A stretch of 60,513 nucleotides of DNA from Hoylesella saccharolytica JCM 17484. Lineage in GTDB: Bacteria; Bacteroidota; Bacteroidia; Bacteroidales; Bacteroidaceae. The notes below the pieces were generated by a model. The model did no database searches. It was not told the origin of the DNA and worked only from the letters and a program-made list of their open reading frames with translations. The stretch is from positions 1 through 60,513 of the forward strand of contig NZ_BAKN01000017.1 in NCBI RefSeq assembly GCF_000614205.1, in the 5' to 3' direction. Shown here piece by piece: positions 48,886-57,776 of the stretch (its first letter is position 1; each line of letters begins with the position of its first letter). A program made the position numbers and the translations under genes.

Positions 48886-50088
48886 ATGAGCGCTACAACA
48901 ACAAAGAGCAGCAGAATACTTGCTATCGATATTCTGCGTGGAATTACTATTGCGGGAATGATTTTGGTTAACAATCCGGGTAATTGGGGGCGCATATTTG
49001 CACCATTCGAACATGCCGAATGGAACGGAATGACACCCACCGACCTTGTTTTTCCGTTCTTTATGTTTGTCATGGGAATGTGTATTTATATTGCCATGAG
49101 GAAGTTCGACTTTACCTGCAACAAATCAACCGTTTATAAAATAACCAAACGCATGGTACTTATCTACCTCGTAGGGTTGGCCATTGGCTGGTTTGCAAAG
49201 TTTTGTTTTCGTTGGGCTTCACCGTTGGAAGAAGCCAGTTTCGGCGAACAATTATGGTATATGGTTTGGCCTTTCGACTCTATCCGACTAACCGGTGTGC
49301 TCGCCCGACTGGCTATTTGTTATGGCATAACGGCTTTATTAGCCGTAACGGTTAAACATAAAAACCTTCCATACATTATCGTTACATTGTTAGTGGGCTA
49401 TTTTATCATCCTCATGGCTGGTAACGGGTTTGCTTACGACGAAACCAATATCTTGTCAATCGCCGATAGAGCCGTACTGACAGATGCGCACATGTATCAC
49501 GATAACGGTATCGACCCCGAAGGTTTGTTAAGTACGCTTCCCTCCATTGCACATACTTTGTTAGGTTTTATGGTAGGTTCGCTCCTCTTCAAAACAACCG
49601 ATGAGCATTCAGAGCATACTGATGTCCGTACAGGTATTATCCTTTCTAAAGTTGTTCCCTTGTTTGTTGTAGGCACCATCCTTATTTTCAGTGGCTTCTT
49701 GCTAAGCTATGGCTGCCCGTTGAACAAAAAAGTATGGTCGCCCACCTATGTACTTGTTACCTGTGGATTGGCTTCCACTCTCTTGGCACTGTTGATTTGG
49801 CTAATAGACGTAAAAGGTTATCGCCGTTGGAGTAAGTTTTTTGAAGTCTTCGGCGTTAATCCGTTGTTCCTTTTTGTATTGAGCGACCTCTTTGCTATTG
49901 TGTTCGGAGCATTCCGGTTTACGGTCAACGGAACCCAAACATCGATTATAGGCTTTATGTACAACCAAGTTTTGTCGCCCATTTTCGGCGAGTATGGTGG
50001 CTCATTAGCCTATGCCGTTCTGTTTCTTTTATTGAATTGGTGCATCGGATACCAACTTTACAAACGAAAAATTTACATCAAACTGTAA
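48886..50088 (+). CDS. DUF5009/HGSNAT-like membrane protein, MurT-like
   Basis: A 400-aa inner-membrane protein with about ten helices. The N-terminus (RILAIDILRGITIAGMILVN, then HAEWNGMTPTDLVFPFFMF) is the hallmark of the DUF5009/heparan-alpha-glucosaminide N-acetyltransferase-like family. In Tannerella forsythia a comparable gene adjacent to MurK and MurQ was called MurT, a presumed MurNAc transporter; I recall this from the literature and have not checked it. An acetyltransferase role remains possible. Confidence 0.82.
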   Translation: MSATTTKSSRILAIDILRGITIAGMILVNNPGNWGRIFAPFEHAEWNGMTPTDLVFPFFMFVMGMCIYIAMRKFDFTCNKSTVYKITKRMVLIYLVGLAIGWFAKFCFRWASPLEEASFGEQLWYMVWPFDSIRLTGVLARLAICYGITALLAVTVKHKNLPYIIVTLLVGYFIILMAGNGFAYDETNILSIADRAVLTDAHMYHDNGIDPEGLLSTLPSIAHTLLGFMVGSLLFKTTDEHSEHTDVRTGIILSKVVPLFVVGTILIFSGFLLSYGCPLNKKVWSPTYVLVTCGLASTLLALLIWLIDVKGYRRWSKFFEVFGVNPLFLFVLSDLFAIVFGAFRFTVNGTQTSIIGFMYNQVLSPIFGEYGGSLAYAVLFLLLNWCIGYQLYKRKIYIKL

Positions 50089-50142
50089 TTGACTTTATAG
50101 AATAAAAAGTGTTCAATTAGTGGTTAAAAAATAGTATTGACA

Positions 50143-50994
50143 ATGAATCATATTTTTCTTATCGCAGATAGCGGATCAACCAAAACTGATTGGTGTGTTG
50201 TTGAAAAAGGACAGCCCACCCGATTGATTTCTACAAAGGGGATGAATCCTTTTTTTCAGACCCCCGAAGAGATGGAAACCGAAATTCGGGAAAACCTTTT
50301 AACGAAGCTTCCATCCGGCGAATTCTCAGCCGTTTACTTTTACGGGGCGGGCTGTACACCACAAAAAGCTCCCATCGTAGAGGGAGTTTTGCGAAAAAGC
50401 ATCTCTGTAACGGGCGAGGTAGAGGTTAATTCTGACCTGTTAGCGGCTGCTCGCGGACTGTGCTTACATCAGCCGGGAATAGCCTGCATCTTAGGTACCG
50501 GCTCCAACTCTTGTTTTTACGACGGCGAACAAATAGCATTTAACGTACCCGCCTTAGGCTTTATTTTGGGCGATGAAGGTAGCGGTGCCAATCTAGGAAA
50601 GCTGCTCGTGGGAGACATTTTGAAAAATCAGCTGCCCGAGGAACTCAAACAAAAGTTCTTCAAACAATTTCACACAGATATGGCCGACATTATCGAGCGG
50701 GTGTACCGACAACCGTTTCCCTGTCGTTTTCTGGCCAGTCTGAATATCTTTTTGGAAGAAAACAAACACATCCCTGCCATCAGAGCTCTACTGATAAATG
50801 CCTTCAAAGCCTTTATACAACGCAATGTGATGCAGTATGATTACCGCTCTTACCCGATGAATTGTATTGGAACGATTGCCAATATTTATAAAGAGGAATT
50901 GCAAGAGGCCGCTAACGCACTGGGTGTTAAACTGGGTGTGATAGCCAAAAGCCCGATGGAAGGACTGATAAAATATTACACGCAAAAGGAATAA
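50143..50994 (+). CDS. murK: BadF/GlcNAc-kinase-type ATPase, MurK-like
   Basis: A 283-aa kinase of the ASKHA fold. Phosphate-1 motif ADSGSTKTDW (about 8-17), phosphate-2 ILGTGSNSCFYDG, adenosine motif LGDEGSGANLGKLL. In T. forsythia MurK phosphorylates MurNAc (and GlcNAc). Its place directly before murQ strongly supports making MurNAc-6-phosphate. The ATG at 50143 is preferred to the upstream TTG at 50137. 54 bp follow the MurT-like gene. Confidence 0.88.
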   Translation: MNHIFLIADSGSTKTDWCVVEKGQPTRLISTKGMNPFFQTPEEMETEIRENLLTKLPSGEFSAVYFYGAGCTPQKAPIVEGVLRKSISVTGEVEVNSDLLAAARGLCLHQPGIACILGTGSNSCFYDGEQIAFNVPALGFILGDEGSGANLGKLLVGDILKNQLPEELKQKFFKQFHTDMADIIERVYRQPFPCRFLASLNIFLEENKHIPAIRALLINAFKAFIQRNVMQYDYRSYPMNCIGTIANIYKEELQEAANALGVKLGVIAKSPMEGLIKYYTQKE

Positions 50995-51058
50995 GCAGTG
51001 GTTTTAGAGCATTAAACCCCTGCAATTCCTCTGCAAAAAATAAAAAGAGTAACTAACA

Positions 51059-51880
51059 ATGAGTTTTATAAAAATTACCGAGCAACCATCGCTTTACAAC
51101 AATCTTGAAAACAAATCGGTGGAAGAATTGCTCAAAGACATTAATACAGAAGACCAAAAGGTGGCACTGGCGGTAGAAAAAACCATCCCGCAAGTGGCGC
51201 AATTGGTAGAACAAATTGTGCCTCGAATGAAGCGCGGAGGCAGAATATTCTATATGGGAGCAGGCACTAGTGGGCGTCTGGGCGTATTGGATGCTTCTGA
51301 ATTACCGCCCACTTTCGGAGTACCTAAAACGCTTGTCATCGGTCTTATCGCAGGTGGCGATACGGCTTTACGCAACGCTGTCGAGAATGCCGAAGATGAT
51401 GAAGAGCATGGTTGGGAAGAACTGACAGAGCATAACATTAACCAGCAAGACACAGTTATCGGCATTGCTGCCTCCGGAACCACCCCCTATGTCGTCGGCG
51501 CCCTGCGCAATGCCCGCGAACACGGTATCCTTACAGCCTGCATTACCAGCAATCCCAACTCGCCGATGGCGGCCCAATCGGATATTTCTATTGAGATGGT
51601 GGTTGGCCCGGAATATGTTACGGGCAGCTCAAGAATGAAGTCGGGCACGGGACAAAAGATGATTCTCAACATGATCAGTACCGCCGTAATGATACGTTTG
51701 GGTCGCGTCAAAGGTAACAAGATGGTCAATATGCAACTCAGCAACAAAAAACTGGTTGATCGCGGTACACGCATGTTGGTTGATATGTTAGGCTTAGAGT
51801 ATGGAAAAGCCAAAAGTTTGCTGTTGTTACATGGTTCTGTTGAAAAGGCATTGGAAGCCTATAAAACGACAGACCAATGA
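51059..51880 (+). CDS. murQ: N-acetylmuramic acid 6-phosphate etherase
   Basis: A 273-aa cytosolic SIS-domain lyase cleaving MurNAc-6-P to GlcNAc-6-P and D-lactate. Hallmarks: YMGAGTSGRLGVLDASELPP, the active-site NAVENAEDD stretch, GIAASGTTPYVVGAL, and VTGSSRMKSGTGQKMILNM. The length is slightly below the usual ~300 aa, as in many Bacteroidetes. Ends the core scavenging locus. Confidence 0.96.
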   Translation: MSFIKITEQPSLYNNLENKSVEELLKDINTEDQKVALAVEKTIPQVAQLVEQIVPRMKRGGRIFYMGAGTSGRLGVLDASELPPTFGVPKTLVIGLIAGGDTALRNAVENAEDDEEHGWEELTEHNINQQDTVIGIAASGTTPYVVGALRNAREHGILTACITSNPNSPMAAQSDISIEMVVGPEYVTGSSRMKSGTGQKMILNMISTAVMIRLGRVKGNKMVNMQLSNKKLVDRGTRMLVDMLGLEYGKAKSLLLLHGSVEKALEAYKTTDQ

Positions 51881-52153
51881 GAAAAGTGGTACCCCATTGT
51901 GTTAAAACCTGCACGCTTTGAAGAGCATAATCCCATGAAATGAAGTTAGTGCCATCTTTCATTTCTGTTCGTGCCCATACTGATTAAGAATAGTTTCTCT
52001 GCTCATTAAAGAAAATACTGCCAATAATGCAGTATACCTCTTCCCTGACAAAGGAGAAATTGGAAGGAGATTACTTGCACCGAATTCGCCCTTTGACAGG
52101 GCAATACCTCTCCATAAGTCAACAAAAGACTTAAACGACAAACAACATAAAAA
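51881..52153. other. Intergenic gap downstream of murQ
   Basis: About 270 bp with no gene. The stretch 52030-52110 (TACCTCTTCC, GAGATTACTTGCAC, CTTTGACAGGGC) looks like a diverged piece of the dispersed repeat at 36753-37254, including a GCCCTTTGACAGGGC hairpin. Confidence 0.4.
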
Positions 52154-52735
52154 ATGAAAACAAAAACAATCCGCACAAGTGTAGCAAAAATTCTTTTCGT
52201 CTTTGCAACAGTGTTAATCGCGAGCACAGTATTTAGCTCGTGCTCGAAAAACGATGATGCCCTGACGCCTCAGCAGAATGAATATCTGTCATTACCTGAG
52301 CCTAAGCCCAAAACTGTTACCATCAACGACGCAGAAAGACCCATACTTGCTGCTTTCTACGAAGACAAGGGTAATGGAAAGTATAGGTTTAACATCTATC
52401 TCTCTGCCGAGAGAACTGAAGAACTGAGATTGGAACTGATTGCAACGCGCCACATCACAGGCAAACCAATCGACCTAATCACAAAGGAACAAAGAGTTGC
52501 CGGCAGCGAATTGTATTGGAAGATAGAATATTTTGACAAGAACAGCGAGAGAATTTTTGGAGGTTGGGGTAACCCTGATACCTCCGATACCGTCTTCACC
52601 ACTGGTCTCCTCATCCTCACAGAAACGTCTAAAGACCACTTCGACATCGTGTTGAAAAACGCACGCGTAACGGGTAAAGATGGTAAAGAGTACACGCTCA
52701 CGATGCAATATAGTGGCTATATACGGAAGCAATAA
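52154..52735 (+). CDS. Lipoprotein of unknown function
   Basis: A 193-aa protein with a lipobox (ASTVFSSC) and a soluble beta-rich part (KTVTINDAERPILAAFYEDK, VFTTGLLILTETSKDHFDIV). I do not recognise the family. It follows the murQ gap and precedes the beta-lactamase/SGNH gene on the same strand. Confidence 0.72.
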   Translation: MKTKTIRTSVAKILFVFATVLIASTVFSSCSKNDDALTPQQNEYLSLPEPKPKTVTINDAERPILAAFYEDKGNGKYRFNIYLSAERTEELRLELIATRHITGKPIDLITKEQRVAGSELYWKIEYFDKNSERIFGGWGNPDTSDTVFTTGLLILTETSKDHFDIVLKNARVTGKDGKEYTLTMQYSGYIRKQ

Positions 52736-52794
52736 ACTCCTTCATCTCTCATCTCTCATCTTTCACTTCCAAACGCTTATTCTTCATCAAAATA

Positions 52795-54651
52795 ATGAAA
52801 ACAAAACTATTACTTCTACTCCTCGTCAGTTTCGCTACAACACTGCGAGCAGAACGCCTTCAAACCGTATCTCCCGAACAAGTGGGTATGAGTTTGGCGC
52901 AACTCAGGTATGCAGACCAAGCCATTAATCAAGCCATTCATGATGGACAAACACCCGGAGCTGTACTGGCAGTGGTGCGTCATGGTAAGTTGGCTTACCT
53001 GAAAGCCTACGGCAACCGGCAGACTTACCCTTCTACAGAGCCCATGACCCCAAATACCATCTTTGATATGGCGTCGTGTACCAAACCGATGGCTACAGCC
53101 TTATCCGTTATGATTTTGGTAGAACGCGGGCTACTGCGCATCAACGATCCGGTAAAGCGTTATCTGCCCGAGTTTAAAAGTTGGAACAGTAGCAACAAAG
53201 ATAGCGCCGACATCCGTATCATAGACCTGCTTACCCACACTTCCGGATTGCCGGCTTACGCCTCTGTAAACACCTTGCAGAAGCAATTCGGTACCCCCAA
53301 CCCCCAAAAACTGATGCAATATATTGCTCAATGTCAACGCGATTTTAAGCCCGAAACAGCAATGCAATACAGTTGTCTTAACTATATCACGTTGCAAAAT
53401 ATCGTCGAGCGTGTTTCCAAACAATCGTTGCGCACCTTTGCTGCCGAAAATATCTTCATTCCGCTGGGTATGAATCATACTGACTTTCTGCCTTGCTCGC
53501 AAGACAAAAACGGACGGTGGAAGAGCATTTCGGCGCCCCGTTGGATAAAAAATGGTGAACGGGAAGGGGTTACCCCCATTGCTCCCACCGAGAAACAACC
53601 CGACGGAAGCGTAAAGAAAGGGCAGGTTCACGATCCGTTGGCGTGTGTCGTAAACGGTGGAGTCTCTGGTAACGCAGGCCTATTCTCGTGCGCCGAAGAT
53701 GTAGCCACCCTTTGCGCAATGCTACAAAATGGTGGAACATGGGGTGGAAAACAAATCCTCAGTCCACTCACAGTGAAAACCATGCGCACCGTTCCCGACG
53801 GTTTCGCCACTTTCGGGCGCAGTCTCGGTTGGGATGTATCTTCCCCTTATGCCTCCAATAAAGGTGATTTGCTAAGTTCAGAAGCCTACGGACACACCGG
53901 CTATACAGGCACTTCGATTGTTATTGATCCTGTAAACGATATCTCTATTATTCTGCTCACCAACAGTGTGCACCCCACCGACCATACCAACGTTATACGG
54001 TTGCGCGCTCAGGTATCGAATGCCGTTGCGGCCAGTATTACCAACGAGAAACCCAAACATCCTGATTACTACTATGCCCGTATGCGTAAGTTTGAGGCAG
54101 AACCGCCCATTCAACCGACCGATATTGTAATGTTGGGTAACAGCATCACCGAAGGTGGAGCCAATTGGGCTCAAAAACTGGATATGCCGAATGTGGTTAA
54201 CCGTGGCATCAGCGGCGACATCGCGCAAGGCATAAACGAGCGCTTGTATCAGATTTTACCTCATCAACCCGCCAAAATATTTCTGCTTATCGGCGTCAAC
54301 GATATCAGTCACGACCTCACCACCGACAGCATCGTTAACGATATACGCCGGGTAGTGGAACGTATACGGACCGAATCGCCCCGCACTCGGCTCTATCTAC
54401 AAAGTCTTCTGCCCATTCGCGAAGCCACAGGACGCTGGAAACGCCTGCAGGGAAAGACCGAACAGATACCCGAAATCAATGCACGGTTGGAAGCTTTGGC
54501 CCGCGAAAAGCACCTTACCTTTATCAATCTCTTCCCCCATTTCACCGAGCCGGGTAACCATGTTCTGCGCGAAGAGCTTACTTACGACGGTCTGCATCTG
54601 TCTAAAGCAGGCTACGAGGTGTGGGTAAAAATATTGAAAAAGTATCTCTAA
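52795..54651 (+). CDS. Serine hydrolase (beta-lactamase/class C PBP-like) fused to SGNH esterase
   Basis: A 618-aa exported protein (signal peptide to about ATTLRA). Residues about 25-420 are a class-C-type serine hydrolase: SxxK is Ser94-C-T-Lys97, the second motif region is QYSCLNY (an unusual Tyr-Ser-Cys in place of Tyr-x-Asn), the third is GHTGYTGT. Residues about 440-618 are an SGNH/GDSL domain: MLGNSITEGGANW, NRGISGD, LLIGVNDIS, and DGLHLSKAGY. It could trim peptides or O-acetyl groups from peptidoglycan, fitting the neighbouring locus (inference). Confidence 0.85.
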   Translation: MKTKLLLLLLVSFATTLRAERLQTVSPEQVGMSLAQLRYADQAINQAIHDGQTPGAVLAVVRHGKLAYLKAYGNRQTYPSTEPMTPNTIFDMASCTKPMATALSVMILVERGLLRINDPVKRYLPEFKSWNSSNKDSADIRIIDLLTHTSGLPAYASVNTLQKQFGTPNPQKLMQYIAQCQRDFKPETAMQYSCLNYITLQNIVERVSKQSLRTFAAENIFIPLGMNHTDFLPCSQDKNGRWKSISAPRWIKNGEREGVTPIAPTEKQPDGSVKKGQVHDPLACVVNGGVSGNAGLFSCAEDVATLCAMLQNGGTWGGKQILSPLTVKTMRTVPDGFATFGRSLGWDVSSPYASNKGDLLSSEAYGHTGYTGTSIVIDPVNDISIILLTNSVHPTDHTNVIRLRAQVSNAVAASITNEKPKHPDYYYARMRKFEAEPPIQPTDIVMLGNSITEGGANWAQKLDMPNVVNRGISGDIAQGINERLYQILPHQPAKIFLLIGVNDISHDLTTDSIVNDIRRVVERIRTESPRTRLYLQSLLPIREATGRWKRLQGKTEQIPEINARLEALAREKHLTFINLFPHFTEPGNHVLREELTYDGLHLSKAGYEVWVKILKKYL

Positions 54652-54797
54652 TCCGTCATTTTAAAACGACAAAACGCTGCAATGCTTAACTTTTCTGTGT
54701 ACCTTTGTGCTCGCTAACACTTTCAAGTGGAGCAGATAAACACAACTATGGGTGCATTTAAACCATTATTTTAATAATTATCCAACTTACAAACAAA

Positions 54798-55502
54798 ATG
54801 AAAAATGTTGCAGTCTTTGTCCTTTTATGGATGGCAAGCCTGACGATGCAGGCACAAAATGTGCAGTTGCATTACGACTTTGGGCATCTCAACGACAATC
54901 TTAAAACACGTCCCAAACTGACAACTACCGTCGAAATGTTTAAACCCGACCGGTGGGGAAGTACCTTTTTCTTCGTTGATATGAATTATGAAGACAATGG
55001 TGTAGAGTCGGCCTACTGGGAAATCTCTCGCGAATTAAAGTTCTGGCAAGCCCCTCTTTCGCTCCATATCGAGTATAACGGTGGGCTTAGCAAAGGCGTT
55101 GGCGCCTATAAAGACGCTTATTTAGCGGGTGTCACTTATACATGGAACGAGCCTAATTTTAACTCGGGCTTTACCCTTACACCTATGTATAAGTATCTGG
55201 CACATCAAAACCAACCACACTCTTATCAGTTTACCGCCACATGGTATCTGCATTTTGCCAAGCATCTTTTTACGTTCGACGGCTTTCTGGATATATGGGG
55301 CGACCGCCGTTTCTCCGATGGAAGCAACCTTTGTGTTGTGATGACCGAACCCCAACTGTGGTGTAACCTCAACAAGATAAAGGGCGTACCCGAAAACTTT
55401 AACCTGAGTGTAGGTACCGAATGGGAGATAAGCAACAACTTTGTTAATCAAAATCACCGCTGGTATTGGCTGCCTACATTGGCTGCAAAATGGAGTTTCT
55501 GA
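54798..55502 (+). CDS. DUF5020-family Tsx-like outer-membrane channel
   Basis: A 234-aa outer-membrane beta-barrel (signal peptide to about LTMQA). Features: NVQLHYDFGHLNDN, DMNYEDNGVESAYWEISREL and the C-terminal aromatic AAKWSF, as in nucleoside-specific Tsx-type channels. The NCS2 purine permease gene starts 105 bp downstream, which supports uptake of nucleosides or bases. Confidence 0.82.
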   Translation: MKNVAVFVLLWMASLTMQAQNVQLHYDFGHLNDNLKTRPKLTTTVEMFKPDRWGSTFFFVDMNYEDNGVESAYWEISRELKFWQAPLSLHIEYNGGLSKGVGAYKDAYLAGVTYTWNEPNFNSGFTLTPMYKYLAHQNQPHSYQFTATWYLHFAKHLFTFDGFLDIWGDRRFSDGSNLCVVMTEPQLWCNLNKIKGVPENFNLSVGTEWEISNNFVNQNHRWYWLPTLAAKWSF

Positions 55503-55607
55503 TTTCCACCTTTTATTATCTACGCCGATAAACCCTGTCGAAACAAGACCGGAAGGGTAAGTTACGCAGGTATCATCGGCAAGTAAAAATTCAAAATCTT
55601 TAAATCG

Positions 55608-56906
55608 ATGTCTTTTTATTCCCTATTGGGTTTCGACCCAAAAACACACAAAGTGCGCACAGAATTAATGGCCGGAATGACTACATTCTTAACCATGAGC
55701 TATATTCTTGCCGTTAATCCCGATATTCTTAGCGCAGCCCAGATGGACAAAGGGGCTGTTTTTACAGCTACGGCACTGGCCTCTGCGCTCGGAACTCTTT
55801 TTATTGCATTCCTTGCCAAGCTACCTTTTGCACAGGCACCGGGTATGGGTATCAATGCCTTTTTTGCCTTTACACTGGTCAAAGGCATGGGGTATTCGTG
55901 GGAAGCAGCCCTCGCAGCAGTGTTTATTGAAGGGCTTATCTTTGTGCTACTCACAGCATTGAATATCCGCGAGCAAATCGTGAAGTGTATTCCTAAAAAT
56001 CTTCGGTTTGCCATTTCGGGCGGATTGGGACTCTTTATTGCTTTTATCGGACTGAAAAATGCGGGACTCGTTGTGGCCAACGACGCCACTTTTGTAACAC
56101 TTGGAACCTTCACTCCCACCGCCATTTTGGCCAGCATAGGTATTATTCTCAGCGGTGCATTGCTGGTTTTAAAGGTACGTGGCGCCCTATTTTACAGCAT
56201 CTTGATTTGCACCGTCATCGGTATCCCGATGGGTATTACCCTTATTCCCGACAGCTTTGTACCCGTATCGATGCCCCACAGTCTGGCACCCACGTTTCTG
56301 AAACTCGACTTTAGCGCTTTGCTTAATGCCGATATGATATTGACCATCTTTGTGTTGGTGTTCATCGACATCTTCAATACGCTCGGAACGCTTATCGGAA
56401 CAGCGGCCAAAACAGATATGATGGACGAGAACGGAAACGTAAAAAACATACAGAAGGCTATGATGGCCGATGCCATTGCCACATCTACCGGCGCTCTGTT
56501 GGGTACCTCTACGGTTACTACTTTTGTAGAAAGCGCGGCAGGAGTGGCCGAAGGTGGGCGCACGGGATTAACGGCCTTGACCACTGCCTTGTTTTTCCTT
56601 GTAGCGTTGTTCCTCGCTCCCGTGTTTCTCATCATTCCGTCGGCAGCCACCACCGGTGCATTGGTTTTGGTGGGTGTGTTTATGCTCGAGTCTATCAAAA
56701 AAATCGACTTGCAGGATATTTCCGAAGCGTTACCCTGCTTTATTACTGTGTTGATGATGGTATTAACTTACAGCATTGCCGAAGGAATGGCGTTAGGCCT
56801 TATCAGTTATACCCTTGTAAAGCTGCTCAGTGGGCATTACAAAGACATCAACCTGACGTTGTATATCGTTAGTTTGTTGCTTGTGTTGCGCTACGTTTTC
56901 CAATAA
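55608..56906 (+). CDS. NCS2-family (AzgA-type) purine permease
   Basis: A 432-aa inner-membrane transporter with 12-14 helices. Signatures: EFMAGMTTFLTMSYI-type start (ELMAGMTTFLTMSYILAVNP), PGMGINAFFAFTLVKGMGYS, FVDIFNTLGTLIG-like DIFNTLGTLIGTAAKTD, and TTFVESAAGVAEGGRTGLTA. AzgA-type members import adenine, guanine or hypoxanthine with protons. Coupled to the DUF5020 channel. Confidence 0.92.
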   Translation: MSFYSLLGFDPKTHKVRTELMAGMTTFLTMSYILAVNPDILSAAQMDKGAVFTATALASALGTLFIAFLAKLPFAQAPGMGINAFFAFTLVKGMGYSWEAALAAVFIEGLIFVLLTALNIREQIVKCIPKNLRFAISGGLGLFIAFIGLKNAGLVVANDATFVTLGTFTPTAILASIGIILSGALLVLKVRGALFYSILICTVIGIPMGITLIPDSFVPVSMPHSLAPTFLKLDFSALLNADMILTIFVLVFIDIFNTLGTLIGTAAKTDMMDENGNVKNIQKAMMADAIATSTGALLGTSTVTTFVESAAGVAEGGRTGLTALTTALFFLVALFLAPVFLIIPSAATTGALVLVGVFMLESIKKIDLQDISEALPCFITVLMMVLTYSIAEGMALGLISYTLVKLLSGHYKDINLTLYIVSLLLVLRYVFQ

Positions 56907-57776
56907 TCACCACGTGCCTTGACCCGTCACGATGGGCGATAAACCGCTTGACGAGTCTAAGAAATTTTATTCCCGATATATACCCTAACAGATATATCGG
57001 GAATAATTGATTTGTAATTTTAAGTAGGTTAAACCTTATAAATCGTAAATTTTACCATTGTTAAAAATCAGAGGTTTGCCTCATGAGAATGCCTGCCAAT
57101 GGTTTTTATCGCTTAACTGCTCTTCATTTTTCAAATTTCAGACTATTACTCATCGTATTGATAATCAAAACATTACAAGCACTTTATCTTTCTCGCCCTT
57201 CTCTTTTATGCCGTTTAAAGTTGCAAAAGCATAGGTTTCAGGGTCTAAAACATCATCTTTTAAGATGTAAAAGGATAGGTTTTGAGATGCAAAAGGATAG
57301 GTTTTAGAAGGTAAAACCTATGCTTTTGGGTGGTAAGCTCTATTTTCTCATCTCTAAAATATAGTTTTTGATAAAATATCGCTCACTTTTCTTCTCGTTG
57401 AAGTGTTAAAAAGGAGCGATGTAAAGAAAAACGGAGTGTAAGTAAAAAATACGAAAAATTAGAAAACTGTTATTCTAAACAACATCACTTCGTTGTTTGA
57501 CCTGTAAAAAGAATACTTGCGGCACCCGGAATACTGATTAGATTTATCTATCTTGTTTTATCTATATCGCAAGGAGATAGGCTTAAATAGGATATTCCTA
57601 AATATGTATTGGGCGATAGAAACGAGGTGGAAAGATTGCCTTGTTGACATTTTTCCACCCCGTGCAACTTATCACGCAGTTGTATTGGCTTATCCTTGTT
57701 TGATAAACAACTTAGCTTTGAGGATTTATAGCTTTATGCTTATGCAAGAAAAAGCTTACCTTCAAAATGCTCTCCG
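56907..57776. other. Gene-free gap with a hairpin and 22-bp array
   Basis: No gene is supported. A terminator hairpin (ATTCCCGATATAT, 56969-56981, with ATATATCGGGAAT, 56992-57004) follows the permease. The region 57080-57220 is AT-rich; its base pattern just before the 22-bp array resembles 36390-36470 before the array there. A stem (GGTGGAAA...TTTCCACC) lies near 57630-57660. Confidence 0.55.
57225..57334. repeat. 22-bp tandem array with palindromic core
   Basis: Units begin at 57225, 57247, 57269, 57291 and 57313, exactly 22 bp apart. Cores read AAAAGCATAGGTTTC, AAAACATCATCTTTT, AAAAGGATAGGTTTT (twice) and AAAACCTATGCTTTT. Orientation is mixed because the core is near-palindromic. Confidence 0.9.
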
